The notes beneath the pieces are model-generated. The model saw only the letters and a list, made by a program, of their open reading frames with translations. It did no database searches and was not told the origin of the DNA. From an uncultured Saprospirales bacterium (GTDB taxonomy: Bacteria > Bacteroidota > Bacteroidia > Chitinophagales > Saprospiraceae), in the NCBI GenBank assembly GCA_937864265.1, contig CALMIR010000111.1, forward strand, positions 1 to 42,772: DNA of 42,772 nt. The letters run 5' to 3'. The position numbers and the translations under genes were made by a program. Within the stretch, counting starts at the first letter, position 1, and the number at the start of each line of letters is the position of its first letter. Of this stretch, positions 8,061-17,017 are shown piece by piece.

Positions 8061-8174
8061 AGGCCAAGTGGTCGCATTAGAATTTGTAAAATGAAAAATG
8101 AAAGCTGGCCTAAGCGAGTATGTACTTTTTGAAAAAATGTATCTTTAAGGCTTTGAATATCCCAAAAGTGAACC

Positions 8175-9383
8175 ATGGCTCAGATTATATTATTCGATAA
8201 TGAAGTTCGGGAGCACTTGCTTCCCCTGACCTATACCCGCCCGGTATGTGAGTTGCGTGTAGGTATCACCACCATAGCTGAAAAGTGGAAACGCGCCTTG
8301 AGAGGCAAGATTGCCTATATCACACAAGGGTACTTGGCTGAAAAGTACTCCATTGATTACGATGATGTCAATTACGTTATTAATGGGTCGGTACTGCCGT
8401 CACCTGAGTTGATTCGCCTTATTGATCAAATGGATTTTAATGAGGCTTACCTGCGTGGAGAAGAATTGATCGTAGCCAAACTAAAGGGACGGCAGATAGA
8501 ACAACTCATGCGCGATGAGGAGTTTGGTGAATTAAATGGGCAGGATTTAGAAGGTACACCATATCAAAAAATCAACCACCTCTGGGATTTGGTGAAACAC
8601 AACCATCAGGCGATTGTACAAGATTTTAATGAACTGAGAAAAGGGCAGCAATCGGCACTATTGCCTGCTAGTAACCACCTGATTGGGCCTATTGATCAGC
8701 TTTATATAGCACCTGGCGCTGTGGTGGAAGGTGCTGTGCTGAACACCAAAACAGGGCCTATTTATATTGGGCCTAAGGCAGAGGTGATGGAGGGAAGCCT
8801 GCTTAGGGGGCCTATAGCTTTGTGCGAAAGCGCGGTTACCAAAATGGGTGCTAAATTATACGGCCCTGTTACCATTGGCCCTTACTCAAAAGTAGGCGGA
8901 GAAGTGAGTCGTTCTATCCTTCAGGGTTATAGCAACAAAGCCCACGACGGTTACTTGGGCGATTCGTTCCTGGGAGAATGGTGCAATATAGGTGCAGCCA
9001 CCAATATGTCCAATTTGAAAAACAATTACCAGGAAGTAAAGCTATGGAATTATCCCGCAGAAAAGTTTGTGCCTACAGGCGAACAGTTTTGCGGCCTGTT
9101 CATGGGCGATCATTCCAAAACCGGCATAGGCACCTTGCTCAACACAGGCACCGTTATTGGTGTCTCTTGTAATATTTTTGGAGAAGGTTTTCCTCGAAAT
9201 TTTATTCCCTCTTTTTCTTGGGGGGGCAAACACGGCTTCCATACTTACAGAACAGATAAGGCCATAGAGACAGCAGAGCTTGTCATGGCTCGCCGCAACA
9301 TAGAGCTTGATATTCAAGACCGCTTGATTTTGTTGCGTGTCTTTGAAGATTCTGCCAAATACCGGGTTTGGGAGAAAGAGTAG
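8175..9383 (+). CDS. GlmU-like putative sugar nucleotidyltransferase (TIGR03991-type)
   Basis: A 402-residue protein. The N-terminal part starts IILFDNEVREHLLPLTYTRPVCELRVG, the signature of the Bacteroidota/Chlorobi 'GlmU family' (TIGR03991). It keeps a nucleotidyltransferase-like fold but lacks the standard GxGTRM pyrophosphorylase loop. The C-terminal half (about 170-370) is a left-handed beta-helix with hexapeptide repeats (IYIAPGAVVEGAVL, IYIGPKAEVMEG, VTIGPYSKVGGEV), as in acyl/acetyltransferases. The family is thought to act on sugar-1-phosphates, but its reaction is not established. The gene has no close same-strand partner and ends 5 bp from the convergent DUF547 gene. Confidence 0.85.
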   Translation: MAQIILFDNEVREHLLPLTYTRPVCELRVGITTIAEKWKRALRGKIAYITQGYLAEKYSIDYDDVNYVINGSVLPSPELIRLIDQMDFNEAYLRGEELIVAKLKGRQIEQLMRDEEFGELNGQDLEGTPYQKINHLWDLVKHNHQAIVQDFNELRKGQQSALLPASNHLIGPIDQLYIAPGAVVEGAVLNTKTGPIYIGPKAEVMEGSLLRGPIALCESAVTKMGAKLYGPVTIGPYSKVGGEVSRSILQGYSNKAHDGYLGDSFLGEWCNIGAATNMSNLKNNYQEVKLWNYPAEKFVPTGEQFCGLFMGDHSKTGIGTLLNTGTVIGVSCNIFGEGFPRNFIPSFSWGGKHGFHTYRTDKAIETAELVMARRNIELDIQDRLILLRVFEDSAKYRVWEKE

Positions 9384-9388
9384 CTCGC

Positions 9389-10159
9389 TTAAAGTGTGAT
9401 GAAGTTTCCGGTGGAAAGTGTCCAGTCATAGTCCGCAAACTTCAGATCCGGCTTGCTGTCTTCCGGTATGAGTTGGTAAGATTTGAGCATTTTTCGGACG
9501 CCCTTCAATCCGCCAAAATCTCCTCTGAACCAACTAAATAGGACAGTAATTTCCACTTCTTTTTTTTCAGGAAAATATTTTGTCGTTTCGGTTAAATATT
9601 TTTCCGAAGACATTTCAAGTTGCGTAAATACCTTCTGGGGGTCATAAATGGCTACAGGCGGGCAGCTTTTCGCGCCGCAATTCAATGCAAAATGGATGCG
9701 AGGATCGATGTTTTTCACCCGCAATTTTTTTTCAAAAGATTTGACAAAAAGCTTGCCCAAATAGCCTAATGATAATTTCAATTTCGATTTTCTGATCATA
9801 CCGTGCTCAATATCATCCAAGCTAAGCATCCTACCAGCAACTTCTATCTGCTTTGCTTTAAAAAATGAGCCCCGATCCTCAAACAGTTCAGGATGTGCCA
9901 TCAATATATTTTGAACGGAACCGTTGTACAAATTAATCCAGAAAGCCAGCTTGGCCGAATCATCATGTAGTTCTTTTTGAAGCGCTTCAATCGAAGCTTC
10001 GGCTATTTGTTGCATAAACTGATCGGCGGGTTTTCCGTCTCTAGCACAGATGACCAATGATTTTGCAGCTTCTTGTAAGGTAGAAGCCATGACCACAGCG
10101 GGTAGGATTATGGGTATTATACACAGTAGCCATGTTGATGCGCGCTTGCCTTTTGACAT
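9389..10159 (-). CDS. Exported DUF547 domain protein
   Basis: A 256-residue protein with an N-terminal signal or anchor (about residues 8-25, STWLLCIIPIILPAVVMAS). The DUF547 core includes KLAFWINLYNGSVQNIL (about 69-85), IRFxLN-like RIHFALNCGAKSCPP (about 154-168) and a C-terminal FSWFRGDFGG. DUF547 is a common but uncharacterised family, distantly likened to papain-type thiol peptidases; the conserved Cys in NCGAKSCPP and the aromatic/Asn segment are present here. Neighbours give little hint: it is convergent with the GlmU-like gene and about 60 bp downstream of uridine kinase on the same strand. Confidence 0.88.
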   Translation of the reverse strand: MSKGKRASTWLLCIIPIILPAVVMASTLQEAAKSLVICARDGKPADQFMQQIAEASIEALQKELHDDSAKLAFWINLYNGSVQNILMAHPELFEDRGSFFKAKQIEVAGRMLSLDDIEHGMIRKSKLKLSLGYLGKLFVKSFEKKLRVKNIDPRIHFALNCGAKSCPPVAIYDPQKVFTQLEMSSEKYLTETTKYFPEKKEVEITVLFSWFRGDFGGLKGVRKMLKSYQLIPEDSKPDLKFADYDWTLSTGNFITL

Positions 10160-10220
10160 AAGTAGTTTTTACCTCATACAAACGCATGAATCAAGCGTAG
10201 GTTCAATGGTAGGAGTGGGG

Positions 10221-10844
10221 TCAGCCAAGTAGATTCAAATAATCCCGAATATAACCTTTCATCACCTTCAAGCCGGCATCAAAATTATCATTGTTGTTAA
10301 TGATCAAATCGGCATCATCCATATAGGGTTGTATGTATTTTTCAAAAGTGGGCAACACATGGTGCTCGTAGCGATACAGGACATCTTCCAGGGGATAATT
10401 CCTGTCCATTTGATCCCGTTTGATTCGCCGGATCACCTTCAGGTTTTCTTTGGCGTGCAAAAAAACCTTGAGATCGAGCAGGCGTCGAATTTTTTTAAAG
10501 TGGAAAACAAAAATGCCTTCCGTGATGATAACAGGTGCGGGGTTAAAACAAAGCGTTTGGGGCTTTATTAAAGCATTGTTAAATGTATATTCCTGACGGT
10601 AAATGGTTTCGCCTGCCAGTAGCTTCTCCAAATCCTGATGAAAGGCTTTTTTGTCAATGGATTTTGGCAAGTCAAAGTTTTTCACCCCTTTATCATCTGT
10701 ATGTTGCTCAGAACGAGGCCGATAGTATTCGTCCTGGGAGATAACACAAAGTTCATGCGCAGCAAAAGCGTTCTTGAGGTGCTCGATAAAGGTAGTCTTT
10801 CCCGAACCACTTCCTCCGGTCACGCCAATTATCAATGGCTTCAT
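10221..10844 (-). CDS. udk: Uridine kinase
   Basis: A 207-residue P-loop kinase with Walker A GVTGGSGSGKTT (7-18), the lid/base region SQDEYYRP (about 36-43), the FDLPKSID segment (about 58-65) that corresponds to the D-x-P-x-x-F/I-D motif, and RRIKRDQMDRNYP (about 136-148), all typical of uridine/cytidine kinases. It phosphorylates uridine or cytidine to UMP/CMP in pyrimidine salvage. It is divergently transcribed from a NupC-type nucleoside transporter across an 80-bp intergenic region, a sensible pairing of uptake and salvage. Confidence 0.94.
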   Translation of the reverse strand: MKPLIIGVTGGSGSGKTTFIEHLKNAFAAHELCVISQDEYYRPRSEQHTDDKGVKNFDLPKSIDKKAFHQDLEKLLAGETIYRQEYTFNNALIKPQTLCFNPAPVIITEGIFVFHFKKIRRLLDLKVFLHAKENLKVIRRIKRDQMDRNYPLEDVLYRYEHHVLPTFEKYIQPYMDDADLIINNNDNFDAGLKVMKGYIRDYLNLLG

Positions 10845-10863
10845 AAAAGACGGTCAAAACTGG

Positions 10864-10898
10864 TTTTCGCAAAGTTATCTAAAAGTTTCTTACTTTTG
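10864..10898. promoter_or_regulatory. Overlapping divergent promoters for udk and the nucleoside transporter
   Basis: On the plus strand, a TTTTCG -33-like box (10864-10869) and TACTTTTG -7 (10891-10898) lie before the transporter, 21 bp apart. On the minus strand, TAACTTTG (10877 down to 10870) lies before udk. Both -7 boxes fit TAnnTTTG. The closeness means the two promoters probably affect each other. Confidence 0.55.
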
Positions 10899-10924
10899 GT
10901 CGATTGCAAAAAACGGAATTTTAA

Positions 10925-12253
10925 ATGGAATTTTTTATTGGACTTTTAAGAGGCTTGCTGGGAATATTCGTCCTGTTGGGTATTTGTTATGGACTAAGTT
11001 CGAACCGGAAAGCCATCAATTGGCGCCTTGTAGGCGTGGGCATGGGACTTCAGTTCATTCTGGCGCTAGCTATTAAAATACCTTTGGTGAAAATCCTATT
11101 TGACGGCATGGCCCAATTTTTTGTCGTGGTGTTGGATTTTACAGAAGCTGGTGCCGATTTTGTTTTGGGCAATTGGCCAGATGTCGCCCAAGTCAGCGAC
11201 GGTGCAAGCGGCGATGTCATTACAGTAGGTTATATCTTTGCTTTTAAAGTTTTACCCACGATTATTTTCTTTTCAGCTTTATCCTCGATGCTATACTATT
11301 TGGGGATTTTACAGTTGATTATCAAGGGATTTGCCTGGGTGATGGTGCGCAGCATGAAACTAACGGGTGCAGAAAGCCTAGCGGCGGCGGCCAATGTATT
11401 TATTGGACAAACAGAAGCGCCGTTAGTCATAAAACCCTACCTGGAAAGCATGTCTAAATCCGAAATGATGTGCCTGATGACTGGAGGCATGGCGACCATT
11501 GCAGGTGGTGTTTTTGCAGCCTATGTTGGCTTTTTGGGCGGCTCAGATCCGGAAGCTCGGCAATTATTTGCTACTCATTTGCTTACAGCTTCGATTATTT
11601 CAGCACCTGCAGCCATCGTTGCAGCTAAAATATTGTTTCCGGAAACCCAGGAAATAGACTTGGAACACCAGAAGTTGGATATTCCACGACAAGATGTGGG
11701 TAATAATCTTTTGGATGCCATATCGAGGGGTACAACAGACGGCATAAAGTTGGCCATTAATGTTGGGGCGATGCTCCTAGTTTTTACAGCCTTAATTGCG
11801 ATGTTGAATTACATATTGACCAACGTAATTGGCGCAACAACCGGATTAAATAATTTTGTAGCCGCACAATCAGGAGGCAAGTTTGAGGCGTTTAATGTGG
11901 AGCTAATCCTAGGACTTATTTTTTCGCCCATTGCCTGGTTGATTGGGGTTTCAGGAGATGATGTTTTTACGGTAGGGCAATTGTTGGGACTAAAGACGAC
12001 CCTGAATGAATTTTTTGCTTACGCGGCATTAGAAGGTGTAAAAGATCAATTGAGTGAAAAATCCATCGTTATATCGGTATATGCCCTTTGTGGATTTGCT
12101 AATTTTGCATCCATAGGTATTCAAATAGGCGGCATAGGCGCTATTGCCCCGGGACAGCGCAAAAACCTCACTGAGTTGGGGATAAAAGCCTTGATTGGTG
12201 GTACCGTTGCTTGTTTTCTCACAGCTGCTATTGCCGGCATACTGTTCAGCTAA
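10925..12253 (+). CDS. nupC: NupC-type concentrative nucleoside transporter
   Basis: A 442-residue integral membrane protein of the CNT family, which imports nucleosides by symport with Na+ or H+. Hydrophobic segments occur along the whole length. Family motifs include an early ISWRLV-like segment (AINWRLVGVGMGLQF), the re-entrant-loop motif AAANVFIGQTEAPLVIKPYL (about 155-174, with the nucleoside-contacting GQTEAPL) and, near the end, YALCGFANFASIGIQIGG (about 393-410), matching the second conserved substrate/cation site. The length is somewhat above the roughly 400 of E. coli NupC. It is divergent from uridine kinase, consistent with pyrimidine nucleoside salvage. Confidence 0.94.
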   Translation: MEFFIGLLRGLLGIFVLLGICYGLSSNRKAINWRLVGVGMGLQFILALAIKIPLVKILFDGMAQFFVVVLDFTEAGADFVLGNWPDVAQVSDGASGDVITVGYIFAFKVLPTIIFFSALSSMLYYLGILQLIIKGFAWVMVRSMKLTGAESLAAAANVFIGQTEAPLVIKPYLESMSKSEMMCLMTGGMATIAGGVFAAYVGFLGGSDPEARQLFATHLLTASIISAPAAIVAAKILFPETQEIDLEHQKLDIPRQDVGNNLLDAISRGTTDGIKLAINVGAMLLVFTALIAMLNYILTNVIGATTGLNNFVAAQSGGKFEAFNVELILGLIFSPIAWLIGVSGDDVFTVGQLLGLKTTLNEFFAYAALEGVKDQLSEKSIVISVYALCGFANFASIGIQIGGIGAIAPGQRKNLTELGIKALIGGTVACFLTAAIAGILFS

Positions 12254-12286
12254 TTTTATTCGCCCATAAACAGTAACTCCAAAATC

Positions 12287-13534
12287 ATGAAGTCTTTGCT
12301 CTCATTTTTGTTGTTTTTTCCAATTGTTTTTTCCTTAAAGAGTCAGGAAATAGATGTCAAGATCAAACAGGCAGAAGCTACTTTACAAGCGCTTAGGCAG
12401 GAAGAAAAAAAGCTGCTGGCTGAAATTGAGGACTATAAACTCGAGAAAGTTCGAATAGATATAAAAGCGATTGGCCTGCCTTCGCAAAACTATATCGAGC
12501 ACTCAGCCATGTTTTTGGAGTACGATGAAGCACACGAGCAGGCCAAGTGGGTAGCCCATATGATTCTACCAGATATTGCTACTGGAGCTGTTCATAGGAC
12601 GAATGACTTTAGAGAAGATCCACTGGTAAAGACAGGGTCAGCAGTAGAAGCCGATTATTTTTTGAAATTCCTTCAACCCGATAGCACTTACACCTACGAT
12701 GGTTTTGGCTACGACCGCGGGCATTTAGCGCCTTCTGCCGATTTTAACTGGTCGGAAAAGGCGCTATCTGAATCGTACTTTTATTCCAACATGTCACCCC
12801 AATTGGGCGATTTCAACCGGGGCAAGTGGGCTGATTTGGAAGTCACTATTCGCAATTATGTTCTTCAAAACCCCAACACTGCTCTATACGTCGTCACAGG
12901 CCCTATACTGGAAAAAGATTTGCCCGTCATTGAGCGAAGTATCAATAAAGTCAGTATTCCCCGATGGTATTTCAAAGTAGTAATAGATCCGAAAAATAAG
13001 CAAGGCATAGGCGTAATCATGCCCAATCAAGCTATAGAATACCCGATTGCCTACTATGCCGTTTCAATTGATTCGGTAGAAAAAGTAACCGGTTTGGATT
13101 TCTTTTCCGGTTTGGCAGATGTGGATGAAAACCCTCTGGAAGCCAAAATTGAAAAAGAAGCCTGGTTTCCAGAAATGGCAAAAGGTGATGTAGCCGTATT
13201 GGCAGCTACAGCGATGCCTAAAAATCATTTCAACACCGTTCAAGCGGCCCGATATGCCGATAAAAACGAAAAAATTAACGTTTGTGGTACCGTAGTGAGT
13301 ACGCGTTATAGCCGCAGCGGCAATTTATGGCTCAACCTCGATAAAAAGTTTCCAGACCAGATATTTTCTGTTTTCATTCGTAAAGAGCACCTGCCCAATT
13401 TTACCAATCAGCCTGAACAAACCTTATTGAACCAGCAAACTTGCTTTACTGGAACGGTAGAGATGCTCAATGGCACGCCTACCATGAGCCTGACGAAAGA
13501 AGAACAGATTAAGCCCTATACGCCCAATCGATGA
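12287..13534 (+). CDS. Exported DNA/RNA non-specific endonuclease with C-terminal OB-like domain
   Basis: A 415-residue protein with a signal peptide (about 1-19), a short coiled-coil (about 22-56, Lys/Glu/Leu-rich) and a NucA/NucB-type beta-beta-alpha-metal nuclease domain (about 75-280). The catalytic motif YDRGHLAPSADF is at 142-153 with His146, and the downstream FYSNMSPQ..FNRGKW supplies the metal Asn (Asn177). The tail (about 325-412, INVCGTVVSTRYSRSGNLWLNL...FSVFI...CFTGTVEMLNG) looks like a small OB-fold nucleic-acid binding module. It should cut DNA and RNA in the periplasm or outside the cell. Its stop overlaps the next gene's start in ATGA, implying translational coupling. Confidence 0.9.
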   Translation: MKSLLSFLLFFPIVFSLKSQEIDVKIKQAEATLQALRQEEKKLLAEIEDYKLEKVRIDIKAIGLPSQNYIEHSAMFLEYDEAHEQAKWVAHMILPDIATGAVHRTNDFREDPLVKTGSAVEADYFLKFLQPDSTYTYDGFGYDRGHLAPSADFNWSEKALSESYFYSNMSPQLGDFNRGKWADLEVTIRNYVLQNPNTALYVVTGPILEKDLPVIERSINKVSIPRWYFKVVIDPKNKQGIGVIMPNQAIEYPIAYYAVSIDSVEKVTGLDFFSGLADVDENPLEAKIEKEAWFPEMAKGDVAVLAATAMPKNHFNTVQAARYADKNEKINVCGTVVSTRYSRSGNLWLNLDKKFPDQIFSVFIRKEHLPNFTNQPEQTLLNQQTCFTGTVEMLNGTPTMSLTKEEQIKPYTPNR

Positions 13535-14874
13535 AACAGGTAGTTGCCTTATTTGGTGGCGCCGTTTCGGGCGCGGAAGCAGCGGCGCAATTGGCGGAGC
13601 GGGGTATCCGGGTCATAGTTTTTGACCAGAACAAGCTGCCTTATGGCAAAATTGAAGACGGCCTGCCCAAATGGCACGTCAAACTGCGCAATCAGGAAGA
13701 AGCCAAAATAGACCAAAAGCTCGATCACCCCTTAATAACTTTTGTGCCGGGCGTGCGGCTGGGTCGCGACCTGGATTTTCAGGATGTAGTTGAAAACTGG
13801 GGCTTTAGCGCGGTTATTTTGGCCATAGGCGCTTGGCGCGATAGGCCATTGCCCATTCCCGGTATTGACGAGTACCGGGGCAAAGGACTTTATTACCAGA
13901 ACAATTTTATTTATTGGTTCAATCATTTTCACGAACCAGACTATGCCTATCCAGATTGCGAACACCCGGATGGCACAATAGTGATAGGAGGGGGGCTAGC
14001 CAGCATTGATGTGTGTAAAGCACTGATGATGTTGAATGTACAGCAGCGGCTAAAAGCATTAGGGCATAGCATCCCTTTGCTCGATTTTCACTTCGGGATC
14101 GACAAAGTCTTGAACAAGCTGGGCTTGACTTTCGAGGCATTGGACTTGAAAGCTTGCACCCTGTACTACCGACGTCGGATAAAAGACATGCCATTGTCGC
14201 CTGTGCCGCCAAGCGATGCAACCAGTTTAGAAAAAGTAGAAAGCATCCGGGAGAAAATACTAGAAACAGCTCGTTCTCGCTTTTTATTTCAGGTGAAACC
14301 ACTGCATTCGCCGATTGATAAAATAGTCAGCGATGATCGTCTGGTGGGCTTGAAATTCGTAGAGAATCGCTGGGAAAACGGGGCGATTACCCCTGTACCC
14401 GATTCGGAAAAAGAAGTGAAAGCACCCTTAGTTATTGCTTCCATAGGCAGTCTGCCAGAATCCATCCCAGGAATCCCGATGCAATACCATGTGTATGATT
14501 TGGGGGATGAAAACTGCTGCCGGATCAAAGGCTACCCGCACGTATTTGCCATAGGCAATGCGGTTACTGGTCGGGGCAATATCAACGAATCCTTAAAACA
14601 CAGCCAGGAAGTCACTTTAAAAATCGTTGATCAACTGATTGAATCGGACGAAAAGCGATTTGAAGATACGCTACAACGCGCCGAATTATCGGCAAAAGAC
14701 AAAATTAGTAATTTCATTGAATACATTGCTGAATTTCCAGCGCCTAGCGAAACTCAATGGCGGCGAATAGAAAAAATGGTGGCTGATTTTCATTTAAAAA
14801 ACGCATATACAGGTAGTTATCAAGATTGGATTGCTAAAAATCGGCCAGTCAGGCTCGAAGATATGACCGAGTAG
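13531..14874 (+). CDS. FAD/NAD(P)-dependent oxidoreductase (ferredoxin-NADP reductase/glutamate synthase small-subunit-like)
   Basis: A 447-residue two-dinucleotide-binding flavoprotein. The FAD-binding N-terminus is ALFGGAVSGAEAA (6-18, a GxGxxG variant), followed by FDQNKLPYGKIEDGLPKWH, a pattern seen in adrenodoxin-reductase-like and GltD-like enzymes (the 'PyGk...giP.wh' segment). A second NAD(P)-binding motif, VIGGGLASIDVCKAL, is near 150-164, and the family's late FAIGNAVTGRGNI segment (about 340) binds flavin. No iron-sulfur Cys cluster is seen. It probably moves electrons between NADPH and a ferredoxin or other carrier; the partner is unknown. The start overlaps the nuclease stop (ATGA). 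Confidence 0.85.
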   Translation: MKQVVALFGGAVSGAEAAAQLAERGIRVIVFDQNKLPYGKIEDGLPKWHVKLRNQEEAKIDQKLDHPLITFVPGVRLGRDLDFQDVVENWGFSAVILAIGAWRDRPLPIPGIDEYRGKGLYYQNNFIYWFNHFHEPDYAYPDCEHPDGTIVIGGGLASIDVCKALMMLNVQQRLKALGHSIPLLDFHFGIDKVLNKLGLTFEALDLKACTLYYRRRIKDMPLSPVPPSDATSLEKVESIREKILETARSRFLFQVKPLHSPIDKIVSDDRLVGLKFVENRWENGAITPVPDSEKEVKAPLVIASIGSLPESIPGIPMQYHVYDLGDENCCRIKGYPHVFAIGNAVTGRGNINESLKHSQEVTLKIVDQLIESDEKRFEDTLQRAELSAKDKISNFIEYIAEFPAPSETQWRRIEKMVADFHLKNAYTGSYQDWIAKNRPVRLEDMTE

Positions 14875-14997
14875 GGGAGCGCTTGGCATCAAAATGGCTG
14901 CAAAGGGATATTTTACACGAGGTATAGCTGATTTGATTGAGCAAACTGGCTATATCCATGTTTTTTTTACTAACTTACAGCCAAATTGTGGTATTAA

Positions 14998-16422
14998 ATG
15001 GAAAGAATACACGGCAGAAAAGAAGAGATAGCCCTTTTACACCAACTTAGGAAATCCTATAAATCAGAATTTGTAGCTGTTTATGGAAGGCGGAGGGTAG
15101 GTAAAACATTCTTGATCCGTGAAGCTTTTGATGGCAACTTTAGCTTTCAACTCTCAGGCGTTGCTAATGTGGGCATGAAGCAGCATCTTCAAAATTTTCA
15201 TACCGCTTTTCTTAGGTATAATTTTGTCAACCCTCCATCAACGCCGCCGACCGACTGGTTCGAGGCCTTCAATCGTCTAAGTTTAGCCCTAGAGGGCACT
15301 GCTGCCGAAAAGAAAATCATTTTTTTGGATGAACTTCCCTGGCTAGGTACCCCCCAATCTAATTTCATACCCGCCTTGGAATATTTCTGGAATAGTTGGG
15401 CCTCTGCTCGACGCGACGTGTTGCTGATTGTTTGTGGTTCGGCAGCTTCCTGGATCATCAATCAATTGATCAACAACCGGGGAGGGCTGCACAATCGTGT
15501 CACCGAACGGATTTATTTAAAGCCATTTACCTTGTTTGAAACGGAGACTTTCCTGAAAGCTAGAGGCGCTATATATGACCGCTACCAATTACTAGAACTT
15601 TATATGGTAATGGGGGGGATTCCTTTTTACCTGGAAAGCATTCAAACAAACCGGAGTGTGGCTCAAAATATTGATCGGCTGTTTTTTGCTGAAGGAGGTC
15701 TATTATCGGGCGAATACATTAACCTCTACCGTTCCCTTTTTAGGAAATACGAAAAACACACGACCATTGTAGAGGTGCTTTCCAAAAAAGCGGCGGGCAT
15801 GACGCGCAATGAAATCATCCGAGCATCACAATTGCCAAATGGCGGATCAACGACACAGATTTTAGAAGAACTGGAACATTCTGGCTTTATCCGCCGCTAT
15901 TATGCTTTTGGAAAAGGCAAGAGGGATGGCATATACCAGTTGATTGACCCTTTTACGCTTTTTTACCTCAGCTTTGTAAAAGACAGCAAAGCACAATCTG
16001 CTGGTACTTGGCTCGCTCAACTAGATAGCCCCAAATGGCAGGCATGGAGTGGCTATGCGTTTGAATCCATCTGCTGGTACCACATCGATTTTATTAAAAA
16101 GCATTTGGGTATAGCTGCAGTTTATACAGAAATTTCTACCTGGCGAAGCCAGAAAAGCCAACCAGGTGCTCAAATTGATATTGTAATCGATCGCAAGGAT
16201 AAGGTCATCAATCTTTGTGAAATAAAATTTACGACTAAGGCTTTTACCATTTCAAAGGCATACGCGGATAATCTCCAGAACAAACTGATGGCTTTCCGGG
16301 TGGAAACCAATACTAGGAAAACACTTTTTACTACAATGATCGCTGCAAATGGCCTTTCAGATAATGCATATGCTCGACAAATAGTGCAAGATGTATTGGA
16401 TATCAATGCTTTATTCGATTGA
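14998..16422 (+). CDS. AAA ATPase of the archaeal-ATPase family with DUF234/PD-(D/E)XK-like C-terminus
   Basis: A 474-residue protein of the group annotated 'ATP-binding protein' (PF01637 plus DUF234). It shows Walker A GRRRVGKT (30-37), Walker B IIFLDELPW (107-115), a sensor-like LLIVCGSAASWI, then a winged-helix-like GMTRNEIIRASQLPNGGSTTQILEELEHSGFIRR (about 270-305). The C-terminal domain QIDIVIDRKDKVINLCEIKF (about 389-408) has the D...ExK arrangement of PD-(D/E)XK nucleases. The family is widespread and uncharacterised, often thought to be accessory or mobile. The neighbour at 16439 is another PD-(D/E)XK-fold protein, convergent with a 16-bp gap. Confidence 0.88.
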   Translation: MERIHGRKEEIALLHQLRKSYKSEFVAVYGRRRVGKTFLIREAFDGNFSFQLSGVANVGMKQHLQNFHTAFLRYNFVNPPSTPPTDWFEAFNRLSLALEGTAAEKKIIFLDELPWLGTPQSNFIPALEYFWNSWASARRDVLLIVCGSAASWIINQLINNRGGLHNRVTERIYLKPFTLFETETFLKARGAIYDRYQLLELYMVMGGIPFYLESIQTNRSVAQNIDRLFFAEGGLLSGEYINLYRSLFRKYEKHTTIVEVLSKKAAGMTRNEIIRASQLPNGGSTTQILEELEHSGFIRRYYAFGKGKRDGIYQLIDPFTLFYLSFVKDSKAQSAGTWLAQLDSPKWQAWSGYAFESICWYHIDFIKKHLGIAAVYTEISTWRSQKSQPGAQIDIVIDRKDKVINLCEIKFTTKAFTISKAYADNLQNKLMAFRVETNTRKTLFTTMIAANGLSDNAYARQIVQDVLDINALFD

Positions 16423-16438
16423 CAGGGTAGGGGAGAGG

Positions 16439-17017
16439 CTACAACAGCAAATCCTGGCCTTTTACCCTTAAATGGAAAGGCATGAACAGCCATTCATCGT
16501 TGATATGGTATGTATTTTTTTCTTGGTATTCGCCCTCAGTAGGCTTTTTATACACTTCAATGAGCCGCCGCTGAGGTATAACAATCCAGTATTCTGGCAC
16601 AGCCGCCCGCGCATATTGCTTTTTCTTGATGCCCCGATCTGTCTGAAGGCTATTTACAGCTACTTCAATCACCAGGTGAATATCCGCTATACTGGGTTGG
16701 CTGCTGCTGTAATAATCTTCGCATTGCTGTAAAATAACAATGTCGGGTTCTGGCTCAGTGTATTCATCGATTTGCACCGAGCCTTGTGTGCGCACCAGGG
16801 CTTTGTCGTATAAAGCGCGGTGGAAGAAACGTGATATTTTGTCCACATGCGCATTATGGCTAGGGCTTAGAGGACTCATGGTGTAAATTTCGCCATTGAT
16901 CAGCTCTACACGCGATTTTTTTTCGAAAACACCAGCAGCACCCATGCGGTGGTAATCATACACCGTGAGCAATAATTTTTGCGGCGCGGTGTTTTCAGCA
17001 AGCTGTTTTATTGGCAT
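16439..17017 (-). CDS. Uma2 family PD-(D/E)XK endonuclease-like protein
   Basis: A 192-residue protein with the Uma2 (DUF820) layout: N-terminal DYHRMGAAGVFEKKSRVELINGEIYTMSP (about 21-49), then the acidic EPEPDIVIL (88-96, Asp92), HLVIEVAVNS (Glu118) and the DRGIKKKQYARAAVPEYWIV stretch (about 127-146) with the conserved Lys/Tyr. These residues form the PD-(D/E)XK-like site. The family is common in cyanobacteria and Bacteroidota, often in many copies, and its function is unknown; nuclease activity is predicted from fold only. The usual SPST after the Glu is here VNSLQT. Confidence 0.9.
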   Translation of the reverse strand: MPIKQLAENTAPQKLLLTVYDYHRMGAAGVFEKKSRVELINGEIYTMSPLSPSHNAHVDKISRFFHRALYDKALVRTQGSVQIDEYTEPEPDIVILQQCEDYYSSSQPSIADIHLVIEVAVNSLQTDRGIKKKQYARAAVPEYWIVIPQRRLIEVYKKPTEGEYQEKNTYHINDEWLFMPFHLRVKGQDLLL

